Positions 7,567 to 16,354 of a DNA stretch of 35,654 nt are shown piece after piece (position 1 is the stretch's first letter; each line of letters starts with the position of its first letter). The notes beneath the pieces were generated by a model. That model had not been told where the DNA came from. It saw only the letters and a list, made by a program, of their open reading frames with translations, and searched no databases. The DNA is from Acidisphaera sp. S103 (GTDB taxonomy: Bacteria; Pseudomonadota; Alphaproteobacteria; Acetobacterales; Acetobacteraceae), in the NCBI RefSeq assembly GCF_009765975.1, contig NZ_LMUJ01000054.1:293501-329154 (forward strand), read 5' to 3'. Position numbers and translations under genes: made by a program.

Positions 7567-10032
7567 TTATCCGCGTTTGAGAACAGCGTGTTCCGGCACC
7601 GCGCCATCCAACTGGAACACCCGCGTGGTGCCGCTCAGGAACTCATAGATCTTGCCCGCCACAGATAATGAAATCGGCGCCACATCGAGATCTTCTCCAC
7701 GCACCGTGAGAGCCCCGTGCGTAAGATGCAAGTCGATCGAATGCCCACGATAGCGGATTCGCAGGTCAAGGGACTTCATCTCGGGCGCCAGTTCCGGGTT
7801 GAGCCATAGAACATCCCCCTTCATCTCAATCCCGGTTGAAACACGAATAACCTGGTCTACGGTTCCCGCCATGGCACCCAGGTGTACCCCTTCCACCGCG
7901 GTGCCATGCTGGCTGTCAGACACGTCGCTTTGCAGCGCCTCGGCAAAAAACGTCATCGCGCGTGGCCGGTCCGAACGCGCCAGGACCCAGGAATAAACCA
8001 CCCGGCACAATGTCGACCCATGAGATGTGCGTGCAACATAATAGTCGATGTTCTTCGGGATCGTATCCCTGTCCATCGGGTATCCCAGCCGCGCGAACAG
8101 TCCTCCAAGTTCCTCCGATGAAAACAGATAGAATAACATGACCACATCTGCCTGCTTCGACAGTTTGTACCGGTTGGGGCTGTCATTCTCCGCCTCCAGA
8201 ATAAGATCGAGGCGCTGGATGTCGTCGTATCGCTTGCGATATACCTCCCAGTCCAACTCACGTAGCAACGCGTAGCCCTCGAACTGGCTGATGATGCCTT
8301 CGTCATGAAAGGGCACATACATCCTTCGACTGATGTCATTCCATCGCGCAATCTCTTCCGCCGAAATCCCCAGCAGCGTCATCAGCTCGGTTCGACGTAT
8401 GTCGGACAGCCGGTCTAGCACCTCCATCGCCCTGCAAAGCACCCACACCGCCATAACATTCGTATAGGCGTTGTTATCAAGGCCAGATGTCGCCGTGTCC
8501 GGATAGCCGTCATGGAATTCATCAGGCCCCATCACACCACGAATTTCGTAGCGGCCCCGCTCTCTATTCAACGTCGCCATACTCGACCAGAAAAGTGCGA
8601 TGTCCAGGATCAGCTCGGCGCCATAGAACTGTAGAAACTCGATATCATGGGTAACCTGGAAGTACTGCCACACGTTGTACGCGACAGCACTTCCGACATG
8701 ACGCTCCAGATAGGAGTTATCGGGAACCCACCGCTGCGAACGCGGATTCAGGTTGAGTATATCCGTCTCCTCCTGTCCGTCGCTGCCACTTTGCCAGGGA
8801 AACATCGCCCCCTTGTAGCCGGCGCCCTTGGCGGCCGCTCGGGCCTCACCCAGACGCCGGTACCGGTAGGTCAGCAGCGCTCGGGTAATCTCGGGGACGC
8901 GAAAATTGAAAAACGGAAAGATAAACAGCTCATCCCAAAAAATATGGCCTTGATACGCCTCTCCGGTCCAGCCGCGCGGTGGTACGCCAATGTCGAGACC
9001 GATGGAGTGGAGCGAAACGGTTTGCAACAGGTGAAACATGTTCAAGCGAAGCAACATCGGAACGTTCAATTTGAATCCGGGATCGGCAGGCTCGATACGC
9101 ACGTCGAAACGCCGCCACAAATGTGCCCAAGCCAGCACATGATCCGCTTTCACTGCGTCGAAACGGCCGGCCCGCACCATGGCCTTGCGCGCCTCCAACC
9201 CGCACTCGGAGATTGCCCTGTCGCGGGAGGTATATAGCGAAACCAGCTTCTCCACCGCCAGCGTCTCACCTTGTTTGACGTCGATCGTCAGTTCCTGGCC
9301 AATATATCCTGGTTCCTGGATGACCTGGCGCTGCACATCAATAACCCGTCCATCGAGAAAGCATCGCGCGCGTGCCACCTGGGCAACATGGACATGCGAC
9401 TGGGATGTGCGCACCACCATGCAGACGCCATCATCTCCAACGACTTCGCTTTCCAGCAGCTCCAGATGCTTGCCGTTGAAACTATGATACAGCTTCGCAC
9501 CGGCATTGATGACACGCCCGTCGACCGCCGAACGGATCGTGACCGACGCTGACCAGTTCTCAGCCGTCAGCGACAGCGCCATGGCACCCACATGCATGTC
9601 GGCCATCGAAACTAGACGTTGCTCCCGCAACTGGGTTCGTCGTCCCTGTTGGTCCTCGAACTGGATGATCCGCAGCAGGATGCCATGCTGCAAATCGAGT
9701 TCCTGGCGATACGACAGGATCGTTGCAGTTCCGGCGTCGAACCAGCCGTCGTCGGCGATATGAAAACTAAGCGGCAACCAGTTGGGGAAATTGACCAGAT
9801 CCTCGTTCTCGACCATCCGCCCGGCAATATCGGTTTGCAGCCGGTTATAACCGCCCGCAAGGTAGGTCCCGGGGTAGTGAACGCCGTCCGCCTTCGCCCA
9901 GGGGGCGGCTGCCCGGGTAGCAAAGTAGCCATTTCCCAGGGTGCATAGGGCTTCACGTATTCCCTCGGCCGCTGGGTCGAACCCGTCGAACACCAATGAC
10001 CATGCCGGGTCGGTATCATCACTCCCGCTCAT
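7567..10032 (-). CDS. Glycoside hydrolase family 65 protein (disaccharide phosphorylase type)
   Basis: An 821-residue GH65 protein. Family members split alpha-glucosides such as trehalose, maltose or kojibiose with phosphate, giving beta-glucose-1-phosphate. The N-terminal beta-sandwich (about 1-270, with LGNGYFATRAA near the start) precedes the (alpha/alpha)6 catalytic barrel. The barrel contains GHIFWDELFIFPF and VMGPDEFHDGYPD with the general-acid glutamate E505. The phosphate-site region reads ARTSHGSTLCR, and a C-terminal beta-domain follows. The start codon overlaps the upstream GH65 stop in ATGA (10029-10032), implying translational coupling. The WDEL signature differs from the WDTE of its neighbour, so the two probably prefer different sugars. 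Specificity cannot be read; trehalose phosphorylase is a reasonable guess. Confidence 0.88.
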   Translation of the reverse strand: MSGSDDTDPAWSLVFDGFDPAAEGIREALCTLGNGYFATRAAAPWAKADGVHYPGTYLAGGYNRLQTDIAGRMVENEDLVNFPNWLPLSFHIADDGWFDAGTATILSYRQELDLQHGILLRIIQFEDQQGRRTQLREQRLVSMADMHVGAMALSLTAENWSASVTIRSAVDGRVINAGAKLYHSFNGKHLELLESEVVGDDGVCMVVRTSQSHVHVAQVARARCFLDGRVIDVQRQVIQEPGYIGQELTIDVKQGETLAVEKLVSLYTSRDRAISECGLEARKAMVRAGRFDAVKADHVLAWAHLWRRFDVRIEPADPGFKLNVPMLLRLNMFHLLQTVSLHSIGLDIGVPPRGWTGEAYQGHIFWDELFIFPFFNFRVPEITRALLTYRYRRLGEARAAAKGAGYKGAMFPWQSGSDGQEETDILNLNPRSQRWVPDNSYLERHVGSAVAYNVWQYFQVTHDIEFLQFYGAELILDIALFWSSMATLNRERGRYEIRGVMGPDEFHDGYPDTATSGLDNNAYTNVMAVWVLCRAMEVLDRLSDIRRTELMTLLGISAEEIARWNDISRRMYVPFHDEGIISQFEGYALLRELDWEVYRKRYDDIQRLDLILEAENDSPNRYKLSKQADVVMLFYLFSSEELGGLFARLGYPMDRDTIPKNIDYYVARTSHGSTLCRVVYSWVLARSDRPRAMTFFAEALQSDVSDSQHGTAVEGVHLGAMAGTVDQVIRVSTGIEMKGDVLWLNPELAPEMKSLDLRIRYRGHSIDLHLTHGALTVRGEDLDVAPISLSVAGKIYEFLSGTTRVFQLDGAVPEHAVLKRG

Positions 10033-12326
10033 GACAGGCTTACGATTGGGATCACGGCTGTTGCGCCGGAACTAATTTGGTTCGGTTGGCCGCCTACGAA
10101 CAGGGCCATCGGGTCGCCTGATTCCACGATCGCTTCGACGGTCTGCTGACCGGGGTCGATGCTCAGCACCAGACTGCGCTGGCGCCATTGAACCCTGAAC
10201 TTCAGGCTGCGCCACTCTTTCGGAAGTTGCGGGTCGATCGCCAGCCCGTCGTCACGCCACGACAATCCCGCGAAACCGAACACCGCGAGCATCCAGAGCC
10301 CACCGAGGGCCGCGATATGAACACCGCCGTCGGTGGCCGCATGGGTGTCCGCGAGATCGATCGCCGCCGCCTGGCGAAAGAACCGCAGCGCCATGTCGGT
10401 ATCGCCAAGCCTGGCGGCAACCAGCCCATGCATGGCGGGGCTCAGGGAACTGCCATGGCTACAGCGCGGTTCGTAATAGCGGAAGTTCGCCGATTTCATA
10501 TCGCCAACGAATTCCTCCGGCAGCAAACCAAGCAATGCCACGACATCGGCCTGTTTGACGACCTGGGACTTTTGCACTCGCTCGCGCCCGAGCACCACGT
10601 CCATGGGGACGGTGCGACCGGCGTAGTTAGCCAGATCGATGTCTTCAAGCGCAAAATAACCATTGAATTGCTCGAAGAGTCCGGTTGTAGGATCGAGACC
10701 TGTCGCCATCGTGTCTTCGACATGCAGCCACGCCGTCAATTCCCCGTCCTTCAGGTCCAGGCGGGCGGCGAGACCGGTCCATCGCGCAGGCCAACGCGTC
10801 CGCAACAATGCCACCACGTCCAGCGCGCGTTGGATGTTCCAGCGTGCCATAACGTTCGTATAGGCGTTATCATCGATGTGCTCGTGATACTCGTCTGGTC
10901 CGATCACACCGCGGATATGGCAACGACCATCTGCTTCCGGCACTGCGCGGCTGGACCAAAATCGAGCTGTCTCAAGCAGGATTTCAGCGCCTGCGTCGAG
11001 CAGAAAGCTTTCGTCCCTTGTCACCTGCCAGTATTGCCAGACCGCGTAGGCGACATCCGCGCTGATGTGCTGCTCCTGCTTGCCGCACAACACGTCGATG
11101 ACCTGATGATCCGGGCCGATAACCCGCTCCGGCGTCATTTCGGCACCGGTATCGGCGGACTCCCAGGCGTACAATGCGCCGCGCCACCCCATCCCAGCCG
11201 CTTTCGCGCGCGCGCCATCCAACGTATGAAAACGATACATCAGTAGCGCTCGGGCGGCTTCCGGCCAGGTCAGGATATAAAACGGCAGCAGGAAGATCTC
11301 GGTGTCCCAGAAGACGTGCCCGTGATAGTCGTCGCCGGTCAGCGCGCGGGCACCGACGGATACACGCTCATCCTCCGGATTAGCGGCGCTGTTCAAGTGG
11401 TACAGGGCGAACCGTAGGGCAAGTTGCGCGCCGGCATCGCCGTCGACCTCCACATCGCTGCTGCGCCAGCGGCTGAGCCAGGCCGCCTCGTGCGCCGCGA
11501 CCACCCCCCGCCAACCCAGGCCTTTCGCTTGGTTTAGTTTGTCCCGGACTTCCTTGGCGGGATCGATATCCTTGGTGTCACCACGCACGATGGCAACGAA
11601 CCGCTGAAAGCAAATGACCTGGCCGGGACGGGATTTCCAGGCCCACGACGATTTCAGCGGTCCGAGGGCGCTGGGCGGAATATCCCGATCGTTGACCTGC
11701 AACGCCGCCATGCTCGCCATCGCGAGGTACTTCCTGGAATGCGAGGTGTGCCAAAGACCAAGGTCCTGACGAAGCTGGTCGGTGACGAGCCCGAGTTCCG
11801 TCCCTTCGAACGATGCCTCGAGTGTCACATCGAGCTCACCGTCTTCGATCTCCATACGGATCAACTGCAACCCGATCGCGCGGTCGCTCAGCGATACGAG
11901 ACGGCTGGTATGCACATGCAACCCCAGGTCCGGCGCCTTGAGATGACGCCCTTCACTGCGCAGAGTGCCCCGCCGCAAATCAAGTGTCATGCGATGGGAC
12001 GACACATCGCCGGGATGATGCAGCAACGGACCGCCCGGCAGCAAGATGCGCACCCGCAACCAGTCAGCAGCCGGGACAAGAGCTTGTGTGGCTTGGTTCG
12101 AACCGGAGGTGTCGAACAGACCCGCCACGTAGGTTCGTGCGGGAACCACCCAACGGTCGCCCCTGGTCGTCGATCGGACACCCCTTACACCAAGGAAGCC
12201 GTTGCTGATCGAGAAACGCGACTCAACACTGACTTCGCGCAACGAATCATAACCATCCGCCAGGATGACCCAATCAGGATCGGCGGTTGGTACAAACACC
12301 TGGTCCATCGTTGCGGAATCGGTCAT
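10029..12326 (-). CDS. Glycoside hydrolase family 65 protein, maltose/trehalose phosphorylase-like
   Basis: A second GH65 enzyme of 765 residues from the ATG at 12326. That start makes an ATGA overlap with the upstream HAD gene stop (12323-12326). A start at 12341 would add five residues and a longer overlap, so it is less likely. The catalytic domain shows GHVFWDTEIFLLPF and GVIGPDEYHEHIDDNAY with general acid E479, plus YEPRCSHGSSLSP in the phosphate-binding region. N-terminal SISNGFLGVRG is typical of the family's beta-sandwich. With a beta-phosphoglucomutase directly upstream, the likely product beta-glucose-1-P could go to glucose-6-P. That pairing is well known in maltose and trehalose utilisation operons. 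Exact substrate unknown. Confidence 0.88.
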   Translation of the reverse strand: MTDSATMDQVFVPTADPDWVILADGYDSLREVSVESRFSISNGFLGVRGVRSTTRGDRWVVPARTYVAGLFDTSGSNQATQALVPAADWLRVRILLPGGPLLHHPGDVSSHRMTLDLRRGTLRSEGRHLKAPDLGLHVHTSRLVSLSDRAIGLQLIRMEIEDGELDVTLEASFEGTELGLVTDQLRQDLGLWHTSHSRKYLAMASMAALQVNDRDIPPSALGPLKSSWAWKSRPGQVICFQRFVAIVRGDTKDIDPAKEVRDKLNQAKGLGWRGVVAAHEAAWLSRWRSSDVEVDGDAGAQLALRFALYHLNSAANPEDERVSVGARALTGDDYHGHVFWDTEIFLLPFYILTWPEAARALLMYRFHTLDGARAKAAGMGWRGALYAWESADTGAEMTPERVIGPDHQVIDVLCGKQEQHISADVAYAVWQYWQVTRDESFLLDAGAEILLETARFWSSRAVPEADGRCHIRGVIGPDEYHEHIDDNAYTNVMARWNIQRALDVVALLRTRWPARWTGLAARLDLKDGELTAWLHVEDTMATGLDPTTGLFEQFNGYFALEDIDLANYAGRTVPMDVVLGRERVQKSQVVKQADVVALLGLLPEEFVGDMKSANFRYYEPRCSHGSSLSPAMHGLVAARLGDTDMALRFFRQAAAIDLADTHAATDGGVHIAALGGLWMLAVFGFAGLSWRDDGLAIDPQLPKEWRSLKFRVQWRQRSLVLSIDPGQQTVEAIVESGDPMALFVGGQPNQISSGATAVIPIVSLS

Positions 12327-13066
12327 GCCGGCCGTCTGCACATCCGGCTGCCAGCCAGGTCCTCGATCGCCACGTCATCCAGACTGGTCACCACCAGGTC
12401 CGCACCGGCTGTTCGCAGCCCCGCCGCGTCGTCGTGACGGGCAACGCCCAGCGCCTTCATGCCTCCGCCGCGGGCCGCCTGGATGCCGGCTGGGGCATCC
12501 TCGGCGACGAAGCAATGGGCGGGGTCCATGTGCAGTTCCTTGGCGGCCAACAGGAAAATCGCCGGGTCCGGCTTGCCTCTCGGCAGGTCGCGTCCGCAGA
12601 CATTGGCGGCGAACACGTCGAGCAGGCTTTGGCCAGAGTCGAGGCGGATCAACCGCAGCATTCCGTTCGCATTCTTAGACGACGATGCGACCGCCATAGG
12701 CCACCCCAGGGCCGCCACCGCTTGAACGAACCGGAGTGCATCAGGGAAGGCCGCGACACTGCCTTCCTCGATCAACTCTTCAAGGCGTTTCTGCTTCCGC
12801 TCGGCATACGGGACGGCCTGCCGTTCGGGGTTCGCCACGCCAAGCGCTTCGAGGGCCGCCCGGGCTCCGGTCAGGCGCGGCTTTCCCGCGACCTGGGCCT
12901 GATACATCGCGGTGGTGAGAAGATCAGGATCGGCAAATCCACGCAGTGCTTCGCGCCAGGCGCGTTCATGCGGTGAGGCGAGTAGCACGCCGTCAACGTC
13001 AAAAATTGCTGCTTTGAGTGCTTTGGACTGAACGGATCGCCGTGCCGCTCGTTCGCTGACAGTCAT
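12323..13066 (-). CDS. pgmB: HAD-family phosphatase, beta-phosphoglucomutase-like
   Basis: A 247-residue HAD protein that, by context, should interconvert beta-glucose-1-P and glucose-6-P. Motif I is AIFDVDGVLL with nucleophile D23 and acid/base D25. The cap region follows, then motif II ASSSKN, motif III lysine in RGKPDPAIF, and motif IV FVAEDAPAGIQAA with the metal-binding ED. The frame is open to 13147, but the segment upstream of 13066 is Arg/Lys/Gln-rich and unlike the family, so the MTVSER start at 13066 is preferred. It is first in the minus-strand cassette and overlaps the next gene by ATGA. Assignment as beta-phosphoglucomutase rather than another HAD phosphatase rests mainly on the GH65 neighbours. 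Confidence 0.8.
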   Translation of the reverse strand: MTVSERAARRSVQSKALKAAIFDVDGVLLASPHERAWREALRGFADPDLLTTAMYQAQVAGKPRLTGARAALEALGVANPERQAVPYAERKQKRLEELIEEGSVAAFPDALRFVQAVAALGWPMAVASSSKNANGMLRLIRLDSGQSLLDVFAANVCGRDLPRGKPDPAIFLLAAKELHMDPAHCFVAEDAPAGIQAARGGGMKALGVARHDDAAGLRTAGADLVVTSLDDVAIEDLAGSRMCRRPA

Positions 13067-13317
13067 TACCTGCACCTTGTTTTGTTTTGCGGCACGTTCG
13101 CGCGATGAACGTGTCTGCTTTCGCGCCAGTGTGTTGACCGGGAACACGGATGACGGAGAAATGTTGTTGGATTGCCCGGGCGCGTCGTGCTGATAGTCCG
13201 TTGGGTGCGCTGTCCCGCCAGTTCGATCCTAGGCAGCCGCCGCCCAGCGAGGACAGGATCGGAAAGTACTCATTTCCGCTTTTCATAATATCGCCGTGCT
13301 ATCCGCAGCGTACGCGA
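13067..13317. other. Upstream region of the carbon cassette
   Basis: This should hold the promoter of the pgmB-GH65 run. No clear gene, FNR-type box or terminator is seen. A short inverted repeat, GGAAA-N7-TTTCC at 13261-13277, lies about 200 bases upstream of the pgmB start. It is too short to assign to a regulator. Confidence 0.3.
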
Positions 13318-13716
13318 TCATACTCTCGTGTCCAACCAAAACTCGACCGAGACAAGTGCGAGATAGCGGATACCCGAGCCTATCGCCGGCTTGCCGAACA
13401 GCAGCACCGAACCGCTGGTGGCGGGCAGCAGGCTGATCAGCGCCGTCATGATGGTGGTTTTGCCGCAGCCGTTGAAGCCGAGGAAGCCGAGGAAGCCGAG
13501 GAAGCCGAGGAAGCCGAAGATCTTGCCGCGCTGAATGTTGAAGCTGACGCGGTCGACGGACGTGAAGTCGCCGAACCGGACGGTCAGATCGCGCGCGACG
13601 ATCACCGGCGCGGCGTTGGTGGCAGGACGCGGTTGAATATTGAGCGTTATGTGGCCGTGGCGCAGCACCTCCGGCAGCACAGCCATGAAAGCCTCCTCAA
13701 CCGTCGTGTTGCCCAA
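13318..13716 (-). pseudogene. Fragment of an RbbA/YhiH-type ABC transporter ATPase
   Basis: The 132-residue frame opens with a TTG shortly after an in-frame TGA, so it lacks a proper start. It begins with VEEAFMAVLPE, resembling the end of the first ABC domain of RbbA/YhiH proteins. It continues into the second domain: DLTVRFGDFTSVDRVSFNIQ, then the P-loop ending NGCGKTT, then LLPATSGSVLLFGKP. Similarity stops there, before the Q-loop, ABC signature and Walker B, and the frame ends at 13318. It is therefore a remnant of a protein normally around 900 residues. The P-loop is disrupted by extra GFL triplets from a 9-bp repeat. No membrane or HlyD-type partner genes are nearby. Confidence 0.75.
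13474..13517. repeat. 9-bp tandem repeat, nearly five copies, inside the ABC P-loop
   Basis: Four exact copies of GAAGCCGAG are followed by an eight-base partial copy. On the minus strand each unit encodes Gly-Phe-Leu in frame, giving FGFLGFLGFLGFLGFNGCGK where relatives have FGFLGSNGCGK. The length change is in frame, and replication slippage is the likely cause. Confidence 0.9.
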
Positions 13717-14208
13717 TGGATGAGGTCACAATTGCTCGAAAACCCCTGTAACCCGTTTCGTAGATCGGGTTGTCGCCCTGCGGATTGCCCGCCAGCGCTA
13801 TGAATCAGCACCTAGGCGGGAATCCCATCCCGGTGATCGTTGGGGGTGGGGTTCCGATCGGCGCCGATCAGGAACCCCAGCAGGCTGTCTGTTTCGGTCC
13901 AATGGGTGAATGTGTTGGTCGGCTCCCGGCCAGGGCGCTACGTCAGTCCCGATGAACACTCCGTCAGCCAAAGGGGGCAAGAACGACAGTCTCACTCGGC
14001 CGTGAGTAGTTTCCGAGGGTATCTCACGACACGATGATCCGGCAGCCTGAGGAGGCCTTAGTGAGATAGAGCCAAAAGCCTCGGGAGGGAATGTGTGATT
14101 GGGCGGATCCGGCTGGGTTGTCGCTTTCGGCAGCGGATCGGCGGGTCGGCCACTAGCACACCGATGGCTGTACCGCACTCGGCGTCAAAGTGCTCCGCGG
14201 CGGACAGT
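13717..14208. other. Region without a recognised gene
   Basis: About 490 bases with short frames on both strands, none with a recognised domain. One minus frame reads TNTFTHWTETDSLLGFLIGA and onward, which has protein-like composition, but it is flanked by stops and I cannot name it. The right part should contain the promoter of the oxidase operon. No FNR-type box or terminator is visible. Next to a broken ABC gene, this is probably decayed sequence. Confidence 0.35.
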
Positions 14209-14907
14209 ATGCGGTTTTGGATGCTTCTCCTGTCAATTTTTTTTCCGATGCGATCAGGCCATGCACAACCCTCCGGCGACCGCGCCCTCGAAGACATGAA
14301 GGCACGCGTCCAACCCTGCGCATCGTGTCACGGTCTGCAAGGACAGGGCACGGACAACGATTATTTCCCGCGCCTCGCCGGCAAGCCCGCGGGTTATTTA
14401 TTCAATCAACTCGTCGCCTTCCGGGTCGGGCGCCGCCACTACCCCCCGATGAATTACCTTCTGGAGTTCTTGCCAGACTCATATCTCCACGCGATGGCTG
14501 ATTACTTCGCCGCCCAGCGGCCTCCATTGCCGCCTAATGTCATTCCTGTGGTCAGCAAGGATCTGCTCGCATTGGGCCAGTCCCTGGTTACGCAGGGCGA
14601 TTCAAGCCGAGGCATTCCGGCCTGTGTACGCTGCCACGGCCCCGCGTTCACGGGCATGGAACCGGCCATCCCCGGCCTGTTGGGTTTGAAAGCCAGCTAC
14701 ATCAGCGCGCAACTCGGTGCATGGCGATACGGCACGCGCACGGCCACCGGGCCCGACTGCATGCAGATCGTGGCCGGACATTTGACGGAAACCGATGTGA
14801 CGGCGGTGGCCGCGTGGCTCTCGACACTTCCTGCTCCCGACGATGCGACTCCATTGCCACGCGGGACGCTCGTCACGCCGCTTGACTGCGGCAGCGAACC
14901 GAACTGA
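14209..14907 (+). CDS. Periplasmic di-haem cytochrome c (c4-like)
   Basis: From ATG 14209 the product is 232 residues, starting with a signal peptide (MRFWMLLLSIFFPMRSGHAQ) that fits cleavage after HAQ. The frame is open further up to 14095, but those residues are basic and carry no signal. Two haem c sites are present, CASCH at 37-41 and CVRCH at 139-143, each in a c4-type domain with FPRLAGKPAGYLFNQL and similar packing motifs. It probably shuttles electrons to the oxidase encoded downstream. It is the first gene of a compact operon, 12 bases before the tri-haem gene. The Shine-Dalgarno sequence is weak. Confidence 0.85.
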   Translation: MRFWMLLLSIFFPMRSGHAQPSGDRALEDMKARVQPCASCHGLQGQGTDNDYFPRLAGKPAGYLFNQLVAFRVGRRHYPPMNYLLEFLPDSYLHAMADYFAAQRPPLPPNVIPVVSKDLLALGQSLVTQGDSSRGIPACVRCHGPAFTGMEPAIPGLLGLKASYISAQLGAWRYGTRTATGPDCMQIVAGHLTETDVTAVAAWLSTLPAPDDATPLPRGTLVTPLDCGSEPN

Positions 14908-14919
14908 GGAGGAAAAGCC

Positions 14920-16164
14920 GTGAAACCGAGCAGTCTCCTCAAACTGGCCTGCTGCCTGATCCTATCGGCAATTCTCTGCCATCCCGCCAAGGCGCAAACC
15001 GCCTCCGTCGTCCAACAAGGCGAGTATCTCGCTCGGGCCGGCGACTGCATCGCTTGCCACACAGCGCCTGGCGGCAAGCTGTTCGCCGGGGGCCGTCCGA
15101 TGCCGACGCCGTTCGGCACGCTCTATTCGTCGAACATTACCCCCAGTCCCGACACCGGCATTGGCAAGTGGTCAGCCGACGATTTCTACGCCACGATGCA
15201 CACCGGGCGGTCGCGGGACGGTGGCCTGCTGTACCCGGCGATGCCCTTCGGGGCTTACACGAAAGTCACGCGCGAAGACTCCGATGCGATCTTCGCCTAC
15301 CTGCGATCAGTTTCCCCGGTGCAGGCCGCCAAGAAGTCGCAGGACCTTCGGTTTCCCTACGACAACCGTTCGCTGATCCTTGGCTGGCGGACGCTGTTCT
15401 TCACCGAAGGCGCGTATAGGCCAGACGCAACGAAATCCACCGAATGGAACCGCGGTGCCTATCTTGTACAAGGACTGGGCCATTGTGCTATGTGCCACAG
15501 CGCCATCAACGCGCTGGGCGGCAGTTCAGAATCGAAGGCGTTTCAAGGCGGCTTGATCCCGATGCAGAACTGGTACGCCCCTTCACTGACCTCCAACAAG
15601 GAGGTCGGTCTGGGCGACTGGAGCATTGACGAAATCTCCGGCTATCTGCGTAACGGCGTGTCCGATCGCGGTGCGGTTTACGGGCCAATGGCCGAGGTGG
15701 TTTACAATAGCCTGCAGTATTTGACGGAAGCCGACACACGCGCCATGGCGGTTTACCTCAAGAGCCTGGTGGAAGGCAGTCTGCCCGATGCAGCGGCTTC
15801 CGCCATGCCGGTTGACGAGAGCAGTTTGCTTATAAGCCTCGGCAAGACTGTGTACGACGCGCGATGTGCGAGTTGCCATGGCGCGCAAGGGCAGGGCGAG
15901 CCGTCGCGATATCCACCGCTGGCCGGCAACCAGTCGATCCAGATGGAGTCGGCGGTAAACCCTATCAGGATGGTGCTGAACGGTGGCTATCCGCCGGGCA
16001 CGGCCACCAATCCGATGCCTTACGGCATGCCGCCGTTCGCACAATTCCTGTCCGACGACCAGATCGCGGCGGTGGTTTCCTACATCCGGTCGGCTTGGGG
16101 CAACCAAGGAACGGCAATCTCCGCACGGCGGGCAAATCAATTGCGTTCGGCGCTGCTGAATTGA
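14920..16164 (+). CDS. Tri-haem cytochrome c, alcohol-dehydrogenase subunit II (AdhB)-like
   Basis: A 414-residue exported protein starting at GTG 14920 after a strong GAGGAGGAAAA site. A signal peptide ends near PAKAQ. Three haem c sites are visible: CIACH at 43-47, CAMCH at 189-193 and CASCH at 316-320. The first domain (GEYLARAGDCIACHTAPGG, FAGGRPMPTPFGT, SNITPSPDTGIGKWS) is characteristic of the cytochrome subunit of membrane-bound PQQ alcohol, gluconate or sorbitol dehydrogenases. No PQQ-dehydrogenase gene is in the window; the genes around it encode a terminal oxidase. It may feed electrons from periplasmic dehydrogenases directly into this oxidase. That coupling is inferred from gene order. 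Confidence 0.88.
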   Translation: MKPSSLLKLACCLILSAILCHPAKAQTASVVQQGEYLARAGDCIACHTAPGGKLFAGGRPMPTPFGTLYSSNITPSPDTGIGKWSADDFYATMHTGRSRDGGLLYPAMPFGAYTKVTREDSDAIFAYLRSVSPVQAAKKSQDLRFPYDNRSLILGWRTLFFTEGAYRPDATKSTEWNRGAYLVQGLGHCAMCHSAINALGGSSESKAFQGGLIPMQNWYAPSLTSNKEVGLGDWSIDEISGYLRNGVSDRGAVYGPMAEVVYNSLQYLTEADTRAMAVYLKSLVEGSLPDAAASAMPVDESSLLISLGKTVYDARCASCHGAQGQGEPSRYPPLAGNQSIQMESAVNPIRMVLNGGYPPGTATNPMPYGMPPFAQFLSDDQIAAVVSYIRSAWGNQGTAISARRANQLRSALLN

Positions 16165-16171
16165 GTGGATC

Positions 16172-16354
16172 ATGATCAACTCGGAACCCGAGACGGTGGA
16201 ATTCGACGCATCGCGGGACGAGGCCGTGGACAATATCGTCCGGTCGGGTGCGCGCGGCGCCATTGTGCTCGCCAGCATTGCTTCGGCGATCGTGATTGGC
16301 CTTTGGATCGCCTTCTACCTTTTGGTCTTCCTGCCCCGCGGACCCACGCCATGA
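16172..16354 (+). CDS. Small single-helix oxidase-associated membrane protein (subunit IIa-like)
   Basis: A 60-residue protein with an acidic N-terminal half (EPETVEFDASRDEAVDN) and one hydrophobic helix (AIVLASIASAIVIGLWIAFY), ending FLPRGPTP. It begins 7 bases after the tri-haem gene and its stop overlaps the subunit II start in ATGA at 16351-16354. Position and architecture match the small subunit IIa of ba3-type oxidases, which helps hold subunit II in the membrane. Sequence similarity is too short to settle this. Confidence 0.6.
   Translation: MINSEPETVEFDASRDEAVDNIVRSGARGAIVLASIASAIVIGLWIAFYLLVFLPRGPTP

Noticed and set aside
7341..7648. Small genes in the xfp/GH65 gap on either strand
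   Set aside because: The frames overlap the GH65 3' end, have no ribosome binding site and no recognisable sequence.
13474..13517. CRISPR-like array
   Set aside because: The units are 9 bases, directly adjacent and without spacers; it is a simple tandem repeat. No CRISPR array was seen elsewhere.
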